DNA from: Candidatus Phycosocius spiralis | Lineage (GTDB): Bacteria > Pseudomonadota > Alphaproteobacteria > Caulobacterales > Aquidulcibacteraceae | Direction: 5' to 3' | NCBI RefSeq assembly: GCF_030158815.1 | Contig: NZ_BPFZ01000002.1 | Span: forward strand, 186,001 to 250,000 | Length of the DNA: 64,000 bases | Shown here: in pieces, positions 16,707-26,699 of the stretch | Numbering within the stretch: position 1 is the first letter of the stretch | How the letters are laid out: each line of letters opens with the position of its first letter | The notes under the pieces: generated by a model | What the model saw: only the letters and a program-made list of their open reading frames with translations | What the model was told of the DNA's origin: nothing | Databases searched by the model: none | Position numbers and translations under genes: made by a program

Positions 16707-19109
16707 ATGTTCGCTTATCGTTCTAACTTAGCGAATCATACCATGTCCAGTGAATCCCCCCTTACGATTTCACAACGCGCGATGGCTCAACCGCTTGGTC
16801 TAAGCGCTGTAGCGGGCGAGTTTCCATGGATGCTGGACCTCAATGAACGTCAGCGCCAAGCGGTCGAAACACTAGATGGTCCTGTGCTTGTTCTGTCGGG
16901 GGCGGGCACTGGGAAAACCAAGGTACTCACTTCAAGGCTCGCGCAGCTCCTGGTGACTGGGCGGGCTAAGCCATGGGAGATATTGGCGGTAACCTTCACC
17001 AATAAGGCCGCGCGTGAAATGCGCGAGCGTACCCAAAGACTGATCGGTCCAGTAGGCGAAGGGCTACGCTGGCTTGGAACATTCCATTCAACCAGTGCGA
17101 TGATTTTGCGTCAACACGCAGAGCTGGTGGGGCTTAAACCCAGTTTCACCATTCTAGACACAGATGATCAAATCCGCTTGCTCAAACAAGTCATCGAATC
17201 TGAAGGGCTAGACCAAAAGCGCTGGACACCGCGTTTCTTGGCGAGCTTGATTGAAGGTTGGAAAAACCGCGCACTAACACCCGATAAAGTACCCACAGAT
17301 CAGGCATTCTTGTTTGCCAATGGCAAGGGTGCCAAACTCTATGCCCTCTATCAAGCACGGCTTAAAATCCTCAATTGCGTGGATTTTGGTGACTTATTGT
17401 TGGAGACAATCAGTCTTTTTTTAAACCAAGCTGATGTGCTGAACCAATATCAGACCCGATTTAAATTTATTTTGGTTGATGAGTATCAAGACACCAATGT
17501 CGCCCAATATCTTTGGCTCCGTCTCTTGGCGCAGCAACATAAAAATCTCTGTGTCGTTGGTGATGACGATCAGTCGATTTATGGATGGCGCGGGGCAGAG
17601 GTGGATAATATTCTGCGCTTCGAGCACGATTTTCCTGGTGCCACGATTGTCCGTTTGGAACGAAATTACCGCTCAACCCCCCATATATTGGCCGCTGCCA
17701 GCCATTTAATCAGCTCTAATAAAAACCGGCTTGGCAAGACATTATGGACAAAAATGCCCGATGGTGAACGGGTATTGGTACGCGGCCTCTGGGATGGGGA
17801 AGCCGAAGCGCGCCTAATTGCTGACGATATTGAACAATGGCGACGTAGCGGTCGTCGCTATGGCGAAGGCGCGGTTCTGGTGCGGGCATCGTGGCAGATG
17901 CGCGCCTTTGAGGAGCGCTTCTTGATGCTGCAAATCCCGTATCGAGTGATAGGCGGCCCACGCTTTTTTGAACGCGCCGAAATCCGCGATGCGCATGCTT
18001 ATTTCCGGTTGGTGCGTTCTTTGGACGATGATTTGGCGTTTGAGCGCATCGTCAATGTGCCCAAGCGCGGCATAGGTGATACAAGTGTGCAGCGACTTAG
18101 TGCTGCCGCGCGGCTGGCAGGGGTGCCCCTTGTTACCATGGCCAAGGACCTTTTGGGCAGTGATGAACTCAAAGGTCAGGCGCGCACGGGCCTAACCCGC
18201 TTTATCAACCAGCTAGAACATTGGCGCAAAAAGGCCCTTGAGCTGCCCCATACTGAGCTTGCTGAAATGATCCTAGATGAAAGCGGCTATACCGACATGC
18301 TTAAAGCCGACAAAAACCCCCAGTCGGTATCGCGCCTCGATAATCTTAAGGAATTGGTGCGTTCGATGGGCCTGTTTGATACGCTGGCAGCCTATTTAGA
18401 ACATATTGAATTGGTTATGGATTTGGACCGTGCTGAGGCAGGAGACGGCGTTCAGATTCTAACCCTTCACGCCGCCAAAGGGCTTGAATGGCCTTTGGTG
18501 TTTTTGCCGGGTTGGGAAGAAGAAGTGTTTCCCTCCAAGCGCGCTTTGGATGAAAAGGGCGATAAAGCTTTAGAAGAGGAGCGCCGCTTGGCCTATGTCG
18601 GGCTAACACGGGCGCGTGAAAGTGCGCGCATCAGCTTTGCTGCCAACCGACAAATCTATGGCCGTTGGGCGAGTGTTTTACCCAGTCGCTTTATCGATGA
18701 ATTGCCAGATGGACATGTCGATGCGGTCTCAGATACCGGCTATTTCACTCAGGCTATTGGGGCGGCTGAAGCGCGATTTAATGCCTATGGTCCACTCTCG
18801 ACCCCGCCTGGGGATGGCTTTAACGCTGGGTATGAAAGCCCCGGCTGGAAGCGGGCACAGGCAGCTCACGCGCTTAAGAAGGGTGGCTTAACCGCAGCAA
18901 AGGGTTTTGGGGGACCGATTGTGGATGGCGAGGCCAAGCTGGTTGCTAAAACCGGTGCTGGCGACGCCAAATACAAACTTGGCCAACGCATCTTCCACGA
19001 TAAATTTGGCTACGGCTTGGTCGCCCATGTCGAGGGCTCCAAACTCACCATCGCCTTCGAAAAATCAGGCGAGAAGAAGGTCATCGATAGCTTCGTTCGC
19101 CTAGCTTAG
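16707..19109 (+). CDS. uvrD: UvrD/PcrA-type 3'-5' DNA helicase
   Basis: This superfamily I helicase of 800 residues unwinds DNA in nucleotide excision and mismatch repair and removes replication obstacles. Motifs are in order: Q motif LNERQRQAVE (about 46), Walker A GAGTGKTK (about 67), motif Ia VTFTNKAAREM (about 95), motif II VDEYQDTN (about 255), motif III GDDDQSIYGWRGAE (about 280), motif IV NYRST, motif V LHAAKGLEWPLVFLPGWEE (about 590) and motif VI EEERRLAYVGLTRARES (about 620). The C-terminal Tudor-like domain ends GYGLVAHVEGSKLTIAF. A second ATG at 16743 (MSSESPL) is an alternative start. The 3' end is 13 bases from the convergent flagellin. Confidence 0.95.
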   Translation: MFAYRSNLANHTMSSESPLTISQRAMAQPLGLSAVAGEFPWMLDLNERQRQAVETLDGPVLVLSGAGTGKTKVLTSRLAQLLVTGRAKPWEILAVTFTNKAAREMRERTQRLIGPVGEGLRWLGTFHSTSAMILRQHAELVGLKPSFTILDTDDQIRLLKQVIESEGLDQKRWTPRFLASLIEGWKNRALTPDKVPTDQAFLFANGKGAKLYALYQARLKILNCVDFGDLLLETISLFLNQADVLNQYQTRFKFILVDEYQDTNVAQYLWLRLLAQQHKNLCVVGDDDQSIYGWRGAEVDNILRFEHDFPGATIVRLERNYRSTPHILAAASHLISSNKNRLGKTLWTKMPDGERVLVRGLWDGEAEARLIADDIEQWRRSGRRYGEGAVLVRASWQMRAFEERFLMLQIPYRVIGGPRFFERAEIRDAHAYFRLVRSLDDDLAFERIVNVPKRGIGDTSVQRLSAAARLAGVPLVTMAKDLLGSDELKGQARTGLTRFINQLEHWRKKALELPHTELAEMILDESGYTDMLKADKNPQSVSRLDNLKELVRSMGLFDTLAAYLEHIELVMDLDRAEAGDGVQILTLHAAKGLEWPLVFLPGWEEEVFPSKRALDEKGDKALEEERRLAYVGLTRARESARISFAANRQIYGRWASVLPSRFIDELPDGHVDAVSDTGYFTQAIGAAEARFNAYGPLSTPPGDGFNAGYESPGWKRAQAAHALKKGGLTAAKGFGGPIVDGEAKLVAKTGAGDAKYKLGQRIFHDKFGYGLVAHVEGSKLTIAFEKSGEKKVIDSFVRLA

Positions 19110-19122
19110 TCTTTGGTTGGTG

Positions 19123-19995
19123 TTAGTTTCTAAACAGGCTCAAGATGGCTTGAGGTGCTTGGTTGGCAATGGAAAGAGCTTGGGTACCTAATTGTTGCTT
19201 GACTTGAGTTGCCTGTAAGCGGGCAGATTCCACTGCAAGATCAGCATCCACCAGATAGCCAATCCCTCCTTTGATACTGTCCTGCAGCTTACTTACAAAT
19301 AACTCATGATTTTCTATGCGTTTTGCTGATGCTGCTAAGCGAGCGATTTCAGTATTCACATATTCCAGCGAAGCAACGAGCCGATCACGCACCAAGGCAG
19401 AATTAGCGGCAGTGTCGAGCACATCGGTTGTTCCCAAATAAACATCTGTCGCTGGTGAAGCAGGGGTTCCACCTGCTCCCGTTGTCAAGCGGAGATCAAT
19501 GATCGGCAAGGCAACAGTTAGAGTGCCTGTTGAATTGGCTAAGAAATCATATTTGGTAGCTGGTGTCGCATCACCGCCATTGAGTGCATTCGCCTCATCA
19601 AAAGATGCATTTGCGATAACAGATGCAATTTGATCGCGCAACTGGATGAATTCATTGTTATAAGCGGCGCGCGAAACTGCCGTGATCGAAGTGTCTGAAG
19701 CAGCAACTGCTTTTTGGCGCATCTGTGCAAAAATATCGGAGATCTGCGCACCCGCTGCCAGTGCCACATCCGCGATGGATTTGGCACGGTTCAAACTCGT
19801 ACGGACCGCATCATAAGTGGAATCTTCAGAGCGTTGTTGCTGAGCGATATTGTAAACAGCGCCATTGTCTCTGGCTTCAGAGATTTTGAAACCCGTATTG
19901 ATACGAGTTTGAATCCCTTCCAATTCGCGATTGGTCTTGTTCAAATTTTGGAGAGCAACCATTGCCCCCATATTTGTGTGAACACTACTCGACAT
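19123..19995 (-). CDS. Flagellin (Caulobacter type), copy 1
   Basis: This 290-residue flagellin carries the N-terminal D0/D1 helices (residues 1-140, MSSSVHTNMGAMVALQNLN, INTGFKISEARDNGA) and the C-terminal D1/D0 helices (about 200-290, ending LSIANQAPQAILSLFRN). The central surface domain is small (about 145-195, glycine/threonine-rich), as in Caulobacter-type flagellins. It is exported by the flagellar type III apparatus and has no signal peptide. It lies 232 bases downstream of the paralogue at 20228-21085. The ribosome site is weak (GAGAGAGAA). I see no sigma-54-type promoter directly before it, so it may be read from the upstream promoter or from one not recognised. Confidence 0.93.
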   Translation of the reverse strand: MSSSVHTNMGAMVALQNLNKTNRELEGIQTRINTGFKISEARDNGAVYNIAQQQRSEDSTYDAVRTSLNRAKSIADVALAAGAQISDIFAQMRQKAVAASDTSITAVSRAAYNNEFIQLRDQIASVIANASFDEANALNGGDATPATKYDFLANSTGTLTVALPIIDLRLTTGAGGTPASPATDVYLGTTDVLDTAANSALVRDRLVASLEYVNTEIARLAASAKRIENHELFVSKLQDSIKGGIGYLVDADLAVESARLQATQVKQQLGTQALSIANQAPQAILSLFRN

Positions 19996-20114
19996 GGCTT
20001 GTTCTCTCTCTTGTGATAATCAGTCTCTCAGGTGACATGGCTGGTCTAAGAGTGACCCCTGAATGATACAGGTGAGACTTTGTATTGTTTGAGTAACTAA
20101 CTAAGAATATTGGT

Positions 20115-20136
20115 AAAAAATTGGATTCAACCCAAT
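20115..20136 (-). terminator. Possible weak terminator downstream of flagellin copy 2
   Basis: On the minus strand the sequence ATTGG-GTTGAAT-CCAAT forms a 5-bp hairpin directly followed by a run of T. It lies about 90 bases after the stop of the upstream flagellin. The stem is short and AT-rich, so partial rather than full termination is likely. Confidence 0.4.
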
Positions 20137-20141
20137 CACCC

Positions 20142-20194
20142 CTTCTTAAACTCCACGATGGGAACGAGGGTCGAGATCGATTTGATTTAAGAAG
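20142..20194. repeat. 9-bp inverted repeat in the inter-flagellin region
   Basis: Perfect arms CTTCTTAAA (20142-20150) and TTTAAGAAG (20186-20194) are separated by 35 bases containing further short complementary stretches (CGATGGG and TCGAGATCGA). It could form an mRNA stem between the flagellin genes or mark a protein site. It precedes the weak terminator hairpin on the minus strand. Confidence 0.5.
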
Positions 20195-20227
20195 CTTTTG
20201 CTGCGTCATGATTGAATTCATGCTCCA

Positions 20228-21085
20228 TTAATTCCGGAACAGAGATAAAATGCCCTGCGGGGCTTGATTGGCGATCGAGAGCGCTTGTGTACCCAATTGC
20301 TGTTTGACTTGCAGCGATTGTAATCGTGCACTTTCCTTGGCCAGATCAGCATCCACCATATTGCCGATGCCACTGGTGATGGCGTCTTGCAGTTTGGAGA
20401 CAAAGATTGCGTGATTATCAATTCGTTTGGCCGTAGCACCTAAGCGAGCTAGCTCACTATTGATATAATTCAATGATGCGACCACCTGATCACGTGATGT
20501 GGCGGCTAATGCCGCGGTGGATAGGTCTGAAGTGGCACCAACATAAACATCCGCTGCAGGGACGGCAGGGGTGGTTCCAGCTCCTGTGGCCAAGCGAAGG
20601 TCTAAAGTTGGCAGTGTTATTTTCTCGCTAGCGGTCGAATTGGCCAAAAACTCTAAGTCCGAGCCACCGCCTAAGATATTGGCCCCATCAAAGACAGCAT
20701 TGGCGATGATGGACGGCACTTGGTCGCGCAAAGCTTTGAAATCATCATCATAGGCTTTACGGCTGACAGCTGAAATGGAAGTGTCAGATGCCGCCAAAGC
20801 ATGCTGGCGCATCGAAGTAAAGAGGTCAGATAAAGCTGTACCCGCTGCAAGCGCAACGTCTGCAATGGATTTCGCGCGATAGAGACCTTCAGAAACAGCA
20901 TCATAAGCTAAATTTTCGCTGCGTTGATTTTGTGCGATATTATAGGTCGCACCATTATCCTTGGCTGTCGCAACCTTAAAGCCAGTGCTGATCCGATTTT
21001 GCGCTACATTTAGATCGCGGGAAGTTGTGTTCAGGTTTTGGAGCGCAACCATTGCACCCACGTTAGTATGAACGCTATTAGACAT
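20228..21085 (-). CDS. Flagellin (Caulobacter type), copy 2
   Basis: This 285-residue flagellin is clearly paralogous to the copy at 19123-19995. Both ends are nearly the same (VHTNVGAMVALQNLN; QQLGTQALSIANQAPQGILS) and the middle is divergent. N- and C-terminal coiled-coil D0/D1 segments flank a short variable domain (about 140-190). It has a strong ribosome site (GGAGG, 11 bases before ATG) and a near-consensus sigma-54 promoter 78 bases upstream of the ATG, as expected for late flagellar genes in Caulobacterales. Carrying several similar flagellins in tandem is usual in this order, where assembly uses FlaF/FlbT control; neither of those genes is in the window. Confidence 0.93.
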   Translation of the reverse strand: MSNSVHTNVGAMVALQNLNTTSRDLNVAQNRISTGFKVATAKDNGATYNIAQNQRSENLAYDAVSEGLYRAKSIADVALAAGTALSDLFTSMRQHALAASDTSISAVSRKAYDDDFKALRDQVPSIIANAVFDGANILGGGSDLEFLANSTASEKITLPTLDLRLATGAGTTPAVPAADVYVGATSDLSTAALAATSRDQVVASLNYINSELARLGATAKRIDNHAIFVSKLQDAITSGIGNMVDADLAKESARLQSLQVKQQLGTQALSIANQAPQGILSLFRN

Positions 21086-21162
21086 CTGCTATCATTCCTC
21101 CTGCCATTTTTGGCGGCGATTGCGCATGGGCTTTTACTCAGGCCGCATTCAAGCTTATGTTC

Positions 21163-21178
21163 AGCAAAGGGCGTGCCA
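21163..21178 (-). promoter_or_regulatory. Sigma-54 (RpoN) promoter of the flagellin locus
   Basis: On the minus strand the sequence TGGCACGCCCTTTGCT matches the sigma-54 consensus TGGCACG-N4-TTGCW at every fixed position, with the GG of the -24 element and the GC of the -12 element correctly spaced. The 3' end is 78 bases before the flagellin ATG at 21085, giving a predicted leader of about 65 bases. The rest of the 334-base gap up to mdh (21086-21419) holds no clear gene. Confidence 0.85.
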
Positions 21179-21407
21179 CTGGAATACTTTATCTATGCAA
21201 TTGTTTTATTTGAATTTATCGAATAACTCTTGTGGATAAAGCTCAGCCATTCTGGTAAACACTGCCCAGTAGCCTACCTTAACGGGCAAAAATTGCCGCA
21301 TAGCGCATTAGCCGCATATCAACGGTCACACCATTGCTGGACCACTCACATTGCAGTGCATTCAAACACACGCTAGAGCCCATGGGGAACATATTAGCTC
21401 TATATGA

Positions 21408-22382
<975 letters not shown>

Positions 22383-22384
22383 TC

Positions 22385-22941
22385 ATGGCAATCGGACCCA
22401 CTCTTGTGACACAGCGGTTGATTTTGCGACCGCCAACCCAAGAGGACTTTCCTGCTTTTGCCCTGATGATGGCCGACGGCGATCATGTGAAATTTATTGG
22501 TGGGGCGCTCTCTGCGTCGATGGCTTGGCGCCAACTTGCGGCCATAACGGGGTCTTGGTCATTGAGGGGCTTTTCTATGTTCTCAGTCTTGGACCGCCAG
22601 ACGGGGAGTGGCTAGGTCGCGTTGGACCATGGATGCCCGAGGGTTGGCCTGGAACGGAAGTTGGCTGGGGTTTAGCGCCCTACGCAACGGGCAAAGGGTA
22701 TGGGCTTGAAGCTGCATCCGCCGCCATGGATTGGGCGTTTGATCACTTAGGTTGGACGCAGATTATTCACATCATCGATCCCAACAATAAGCCTTCCGAA
22801 GCACTCGCCGCCAGCCTTGGCTCAATCAATCTGGGGCCAACCCGCATGCCGGAACCCTTGGATGTCCACACGGTTAATGCGTGGGGGCAATCGGTGCAGG
22901 ATTGGCGCAAACGCCGAGGCTTAATCGGGCGCTTGCGTTAA
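22385..22941 (+). pseudogene. GNAT N-acetyltransferase interrupted by a one-base frameshift
   Basis: Two overlapping reading frames together encode one GNAT enzyme of about 185 residues. The first (22385-22615) has the RimJ/RimL-like start LVTQRLILRPPTQEDFPAF and ends at TAG after SVLDRQTG. The second continues in the next frame as EWLGRVGPWMPEGWPGTEVG and carries the acetyl-CoA loop region (GLAPYATGKGYGLEAASAA) and the C-terminal strands. The join falls in the run ACGGGGAGTGG (G's at 22603-22606): one extra G would restore a single frame. It is either a recent pseudogene, a slippage site or a base-calling error. The position 2 bases after mdh suggests co-transcription. Confidence 0.8.
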
Positions 22942-22944
22942 TGT

Positions 22945-24096
22945 CTAGTCGGTCAGCAATCCTGTGATGATCGTATCAGCCACCAAGCGCCCCTTTGTGG
23001 TCAATCCAAGATGGGTGGTGGTTTGCCACATATAGCCTTGATCCACCCGGGTGCGAATGCGGGCGGGATCGAGGGTCAACCAGGCAGCATCCGTATCTGC
23101 CATCGACCAAGCTACGCCGTCTTTGAGGCGCAAGCCCATCAGCCAAAATTCATCGCGTGCCGCTTCTGGCGACAAAATCTCGTCCTCTACAAGGCCATGG
23201 CCTGCGTCCCTCAAGCTTTGACAATAGTCTTTTGGTCTCTCATGGGCCTTTGTTGCGCGGCGAGCATCTTTCCAGCCTAACCGCCCGTGGGCACCTGGGC
23301 CCACCCCAATCCAGTCCTGGGATGTCCAATATAGTATGTTATGGCGCGATCGATTGGGCACCCCTCTGGCGTGGTTAGATACTTCATAGGCTTCAAAGCC
23401 CCCAGTTTCTAAATGATCTTGGGTCAAGTGATAAAAATCAGCCGCTAAATCTTGGCATGGTAGGACCAATCGGCCTCGCGCCACAGCCTGCGCAAAAGCA
23501 GTACCCGCTTCAATCGTCAATTGATAAGGCGAGATGTGATCAGGACCAATGGCTAGCGCGATGTTGAGTTCCTCCGTCCACGCCTGAAGGCTTTGGTCTT
23601 GCCTACTGTAGATCAGATCAATCGATAAGCGGGGGAAAAGTCCGCGCGCAAGATCGGCGGCGGCGAGGCCTTCTTTGGCAGAATGGAAGCGACCTAGCGC
23701 CCATAAGCTTGCATCATCAAGGGCTTGTAGGCCCAAGGACAAACGCTCTACCCCAGCCACACGTAGATCCCTAAAGCGGGCGGCTTCGCCATCGGTTGGA
23801 TTGGCCTCTAAGCTGATCTCACAGTGCTCCGCGAAGCCCCATAATTGGTCACAAGCCTCAATGATGGTGGCCACATCGCGGGGATCCATCAAACTAGGGG
23901 TACCACCACCTAAGAACAAGCTTGAAAGCGCGCGCGGCCCCGTCTCTCTTCGCCAATAAGCCATATCGGCGAGGATAGCTGAGACTAAAGGTGCGCTATC
24001 TTGACCAGCGGCCTTATAAACATTGAAATCACAATAGGGGCAGATAGCGGCACAATAGGGCCAATGCAGATATAGCCCTAATTGACGCTTGCTCAT
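22945..24096 (-). CDS. hemW: Radical SAM heme chaperone HemW
   Basis: This 383-residue protein has the radical SAM cluster motif C-x3-C-x2-C in [12 protein letters not shown] (Cys 15, 19, 22), the SAM motif LGGGTPSLM (about 62) and the HemW signature RHNILYW (about 250), followed by GVGPGAHGR. HemW is a heme-binding paralogue of the anaerobic coproporphyrinogen oxidase HemN and delivers heme to respiratory enzymes. The HemN substrate-specific N-terminal extension is absent. It is the last gene of yggS-rdgB-hemW; its ATG overlaps the rdgB stop by 4 bases. It converges with the GNAT pseudogene, 3 bases apart. Confidence 0.93.
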   Translation of the reverse strand: MSKRQLGLYLHWPYCAAICPYCDFNVYKAAGQDSAPLVSAILADMAYWRRETGPRALSSLFLGGGTPSLMDPRDVATIIEACDQLWGFAEHCEISLEANPTDGEAARFRDLRVAGVERLSLGLQALDDASLWALGRFHSAKEGLAAADLARGLFPRLSIDLIYSRQDQSLQAWTEELNIALAIGPDHISPYQLTIEAGTAFAQAVARGRLVLPCQDLAADFYHLTQDHLETGGFEAYEVSNHARGVPNRSRHNILYWTSQDWIGVGPGAHGRLGWKDARRATKAHERPKDYCQSLRDAGHGLVEDEILSPEAARDEFWLMGLRLKDGVAWSMADTDAAWLTLDPARIRTRVDQGYMWQTTTHLGLTTKGRLVADTIITGLLTD

Positions 24097-24698
24097 GTCA
24101 GAATTGCGTCAACAAATTGCGCAAAAGCGTGTGCCCGGTGGCTGATGGCATGTTTGGTCACAGGATCAAGCTCGCCGAAAGTCTCATGATAGCCCTTGGC
24201 AACAAAGATAGGGTCATAACCAAAGCCTTGGGTACCACGTGGTTTGCCGACCACCTCACCCACCACTTCACCCTCAAAGGCTTTTTCGGTACCATCGGGA
24301 TAGACCAAAGCCAAAGCACACACAAAGCGGGCCGTCCGGTCCGTCGCACCCTTGTCTTGCAATTGGCGTTCAATTTCTGCCATCGCAGCATAAAAATCCC
24401 GATCCGGGCCCGCCCAGCGGGCTGAATATATGCCAGGTGCGCGGTCCAACGCCATCACTTCGAGTCCTGAATCGTCGGCTAATGCCGGTAAACCTGTGGC
24501 GAGCGTGGATGCGCGGGCTTTTAAAAGGGCGTTGCCGATAAAAGTCGTTTCAGTCTCCTCAGGTTCAGGCACCCCTAAATCCCCAGCACTGACAACCTCA
24601 ATATGATATGGGGCAAGTAAGGCGGTTATCTCTGCTAATTTCCCAGCATTATGAGTTGCTATAACAAGTTTTTCTAAAACAGGCCACGATTTGGGCAT
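24093..24698 (-). CDS. rdgB: XTP/dITP pyrophosphatase (house-cleaning RdgB/HAM1)
   Basis: This 201-residue enzyme hydrolyses dITP, XTP and ITP to monophosphates and so keeps deaminated purines out of DNA and RNA. Motifs are [11 protein letters not shown] (about 14-24), the acidic pair in LADDSGLEV (about 70) and the C-terminal substrate segment GFGYDPIF (about 153) with SHRAHA. ATG at 24698 is chosen because GGGGAAAGA precedes it and it follows the yggS stop by 4 bases; a longer in-frame start at 24770 would overlap yggS. The 4-base overlap with hemW shows coupled translation. Confidence 0.94.
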   Translation of the reverse strand: MPKSWPVLEKLVIATHNAGKLAEITALLAPYHIEVVSAGDLGVPEPEETETTFIGNALLKARASTLATGLPALADDSGLEVMALDRAPGIYSARWAGPDRDFYAAMAEIERQLQDKGATDRTARFVCALALVYPDGTEKAFEGEVVGEVVGKPRGTQGFGYDPIFVAKGYHETFGELDPVTKHAISHRAHAFAQFVDAILT

Positions 24699-24702
24699 TA
24701 AC

Positions 24703-25359
24703 TTATCTTTCCCCAAATAATGCAGATCCGACGCGCACATGGGTTGCCCCAAATTGAATGGCGGTTTCAAAATCGCCGCTCATCCCCATCGACAGGATCG
24801 GCAAACTTTGGCGCATGGCGAGCTTGGCTAAAAGCGCAAAATGCAAGGCGGGCTCTTCATTGGCAGGGGGAATACACATCAGGCCTTCAATTTTGAGCCT
24901 ATGGTCGGCGCATAGCTCCAGTAAAGCTGGCAGATGCCGTGGTGCCACCCCTGCCTTTTGAGCCTCCTCCCCTGTATTCACTTGGACCAAGAGCTTGGGC
25001 AGGTTGTAGCCCATTTTAGCGAGCTTGGCCAAAGCCTCCACCAATTTAGGCCGATCCACGGTTTCAATTACATCAAACAAAGCAATCGCTTCGGCGACCT
25101 TATTGGTTTGCAAGGGGCCAATTAGATGCAATGTCACATTGGGGTAGATGTTTTTGCGATGCGCCCAGCGGCTTTGGGCCTCCTGCACACGGTTTTCCCC
25201 GAACAGGCGCAATCCTGATTGCAGTGCCGCTTCAATACGCTCATCGGGTTGCAGTTTTGAAACGGCAACCAAGTTTACATCCTGCTCTCTCCTTCTGGCC
25301 TTAATGGCTGCACTCTTGATCCGAGTTGTGATTTCAGCAATGCGTTGATCTATGTCCAT
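24703..25359 (-). CDS. yggS: YggS/PLPBP family pyridoxal-5'-phosphate homeostasis protein
   Basis: This 218-residue TIM-barrel protein binds PLP without known catalytic activity and helps control vitamin B6 levels. The PLP lysine lies in VAVSKLQP (about residue 34). The family motifs [10 protein letters not shown] (about 53), [11 protein letters not shown] (about 75) and [13 protein letters not shown] with [13 protein letters not shown] near the end are all present. It is the first gene of yggS-rdgB-hemW. Its start overlaps the divergent TenI/ThiE-like gene by 8 bases, so the promoters must lie inside the opposite coding regions. Confidence 0.94.
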   Translation of the reverse strand: MDIDQRIAEITTRIKSAAIKARRREQDVNLVAVSKLQPDERIEAALQSGLRLFGENRVQEAQSRWAHRKNIYPNVTLHLIGPLQTNKVAEAIALFDVIETVDRPKLVEALAKLAKMGYNLPKLLVQVNTGEEAQKAGVAPRHLPALLELCADHRLKIEGLMCIPPANEEPALHFALLAKLAMRQSLPILSMGMSGDFETAIQFGATHVRVGSALFGER

Positions 25360-25939
25360 GGAAAGGCTTCTAGCTTCCCTTAATCAGTTCCGAAAGCCTG
25401 TAAAGCGCGGCGTACCGCGCTTGATCGTGTTGACGGACGCGGGACGCGGCTATGATCTCTCCCGGCAAAGTGCCATCTTACCCAAAGGCGCATGGCTGAT
25501 AGAGCGCACCTTTGGCCATAGTGCTACGCCTAATCATGGTAAGGCCCAGAGACTGGCCACCGTCACGCCCCTTCAGGCGCGCCAAGCCAAACTTACTGGC
25601 TTGCACTGGCCAGAGAAGCGTTTGCGGTTACGCAAGCGCAGTCAAAGCGGATCCTTAATCGAAACCGCATCCGCACATCGTGGGCTCACACTTGGCTTGG
25701 GCTTTCAGCGTGGTATCACCGTTTTTTTGGTCTCAACCGTATTTAGAAGCGATAGCCCCAGTGCCAAGGCACCAAAGGGGCCGCTGCGAATGGCCTTGTT
25801 GCAACGTGCTTTCCCGGCGTGTCTGATTTTTGCACTTGGTGGGGTGCATTCGAAAACGATCAAACGATTGATCAATACAGAAATTTATGGTGTAGCTGTG
25901 GTTAGTCTTGCCCAGCCAAACCCAAAACAGGTGAGCTAA
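25352..25939 (+). CDS. Thiamine phosphate synthase/TenI-like protein
   Basis: This 195-residue protein resembles the ThiE/TenI TIM-barrel fold: an opening strand RLIVLTDAGRG, a middle SAHRGLTLGLGFQRGITVFLVS and the C-terminal FALGGVHSKTIKRLI with GVAVVSLA. The typical pyrophosphate-binding residues of a full ThiE are weak, so it may be a divergent paralogue rather than the main thiamine phosphate synthase. Its ATG overlaps the 5' end of yggS, a divergent pairing I recall from related alphaproteobacteria. An in-frame ATG at 25358 is an alternative. The last 4 bases overlap the convergent ntrZ-like gene. Confidence 0.65.
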   Translation: MSMERLLASLNQFRKPVKRGVPRLIVLTDAGRGYDLSRQSAILPKGAWLIERTFGHSATPNHGKAQRLATVTPLQARQAKLTGLHWPEKRLRLRKRSQSGSLIETASAHRGLTLGLGFQRGITVFLVSTVFRSDSPSAKAPKGPLRMALLQRAFPACLIFALGGVHSKTIKRLINTEIYGVAVVSLAQPNPKQVS

Positions 25940-26397
25940 AATTTAAACGCTGATTCGACTTTAACGCCGGGCTCACGGCGTTGAGATTGGGGGCGATTTT
26001 GAGAAACACCTAATTGTTCGTTTGGTACAACTACCTCACCACCAACCCTAAATTTAGGCGAAATCTGGTAGAAAGCACCAGCACTTGTGCGCCCTGCATT
26101 TTGACCGCTGCGTGACAGAAAGGACGACCCCAAATCTTGCTGCATCCCAAAAGTCACGCCCCAGCGACTGCGAGGATCTACTTTCACGGCGGCTTTAAGT
26201 TCGCCGCGTGGCACCCAAGCATTCGCGCCATCGCGCAATTCAGAGCCAAAGGTAAAACGCTCATACCACGGGGCTTGTGTGGATTGACCCATGGAAGTGC
26301 TGGATTGGGTAGACTTTAGGTCACCCGCAATCGCTTTTCCACCACCCATCATTATGAGTGCGGCGAAACCTCCTGCCAAGATCCAACGATGATACAT
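25936..26397 (-). CDS. ntrZ: NtrZ family periplasmic regulatory protein
   Basis: This 153-residue protein has a signal peptide (about residues 5-24, AALIMMGGGKAIAG). The C-terminal part is beta-rich, SAGAFYQISPKFRVGGEVVV and PGVKVESAFKF, which fits the NtrZ family of Caulobacterales, where NtrZ acts in the periplasm on the NtrY sensor kinase of nitrogen regulation. The assignment rests on the C-terminal pattern and on size; the middle is divergent. No ntrY or ntrX is in the window. It is monocistronic by position, with a 296-base gap upstream. Confidence 0.65.
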   Translation of the reverse strand: MYHRWILAGGFAALIMMGGGKAIAGDLKSTQSSTSMGQSTQAPWYERFTFGSELRDGANAWVPRGELKAAVKVDPRSRWGVTFGMQQDLGSSFLSRSGQNAGRTSAGAFYQISPKFRVGGEVVVPNEQLGVSQNRPQSQRREPGVKVESAFKF

Positions 26398-26699
26398 CCG
26401 ACTAATTTCTTACTAAGCTTCAATAAGCCCTCAATGTTTTGATTAAAGGCCATAGTCTTCATTAGTCAATCATGCGTCCAAAAGCAAACTGTTTAACGTG
26501 AGATTCCGCAAAATCCTTTTGGATCAGTGACATTTCCAACGATAGTGATGAATATGCAACGTCATTGTGCTTTCTTATAATGGATTGCAGGCCAAAGCCC
26601 AATTGAACGCATCTTACGGTCTAGCGCATCACGTCCTTCATGCTATAGACCAATTTGTAACCGTCCAGGGCGGACGGGGGGCTAGCTTGGAGCATGCTA
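26398..26699. other. Intergenic region between ntrZ and the DUF3576 gene
   Basis: About 300 bases separate two divergent genes. The stretch is AT-rich. A perfect TATAAT lies at 26576-26581 on the plus strand, about 120 bases before the DUF3576 start, but no good -35 element was found 16-18 bases upstream. A ribosome site TTGGAGC lies just before 26694. No small gene was recognised. Confidence 0.45.

Noticed and set aside
26566-26600. Promoter with TATAAT at 26576-26581
   Set aside because: The -10 is perfect but no acceptable -35 lies at 16-18 bases, so it was kept only as a note in the gap entry.
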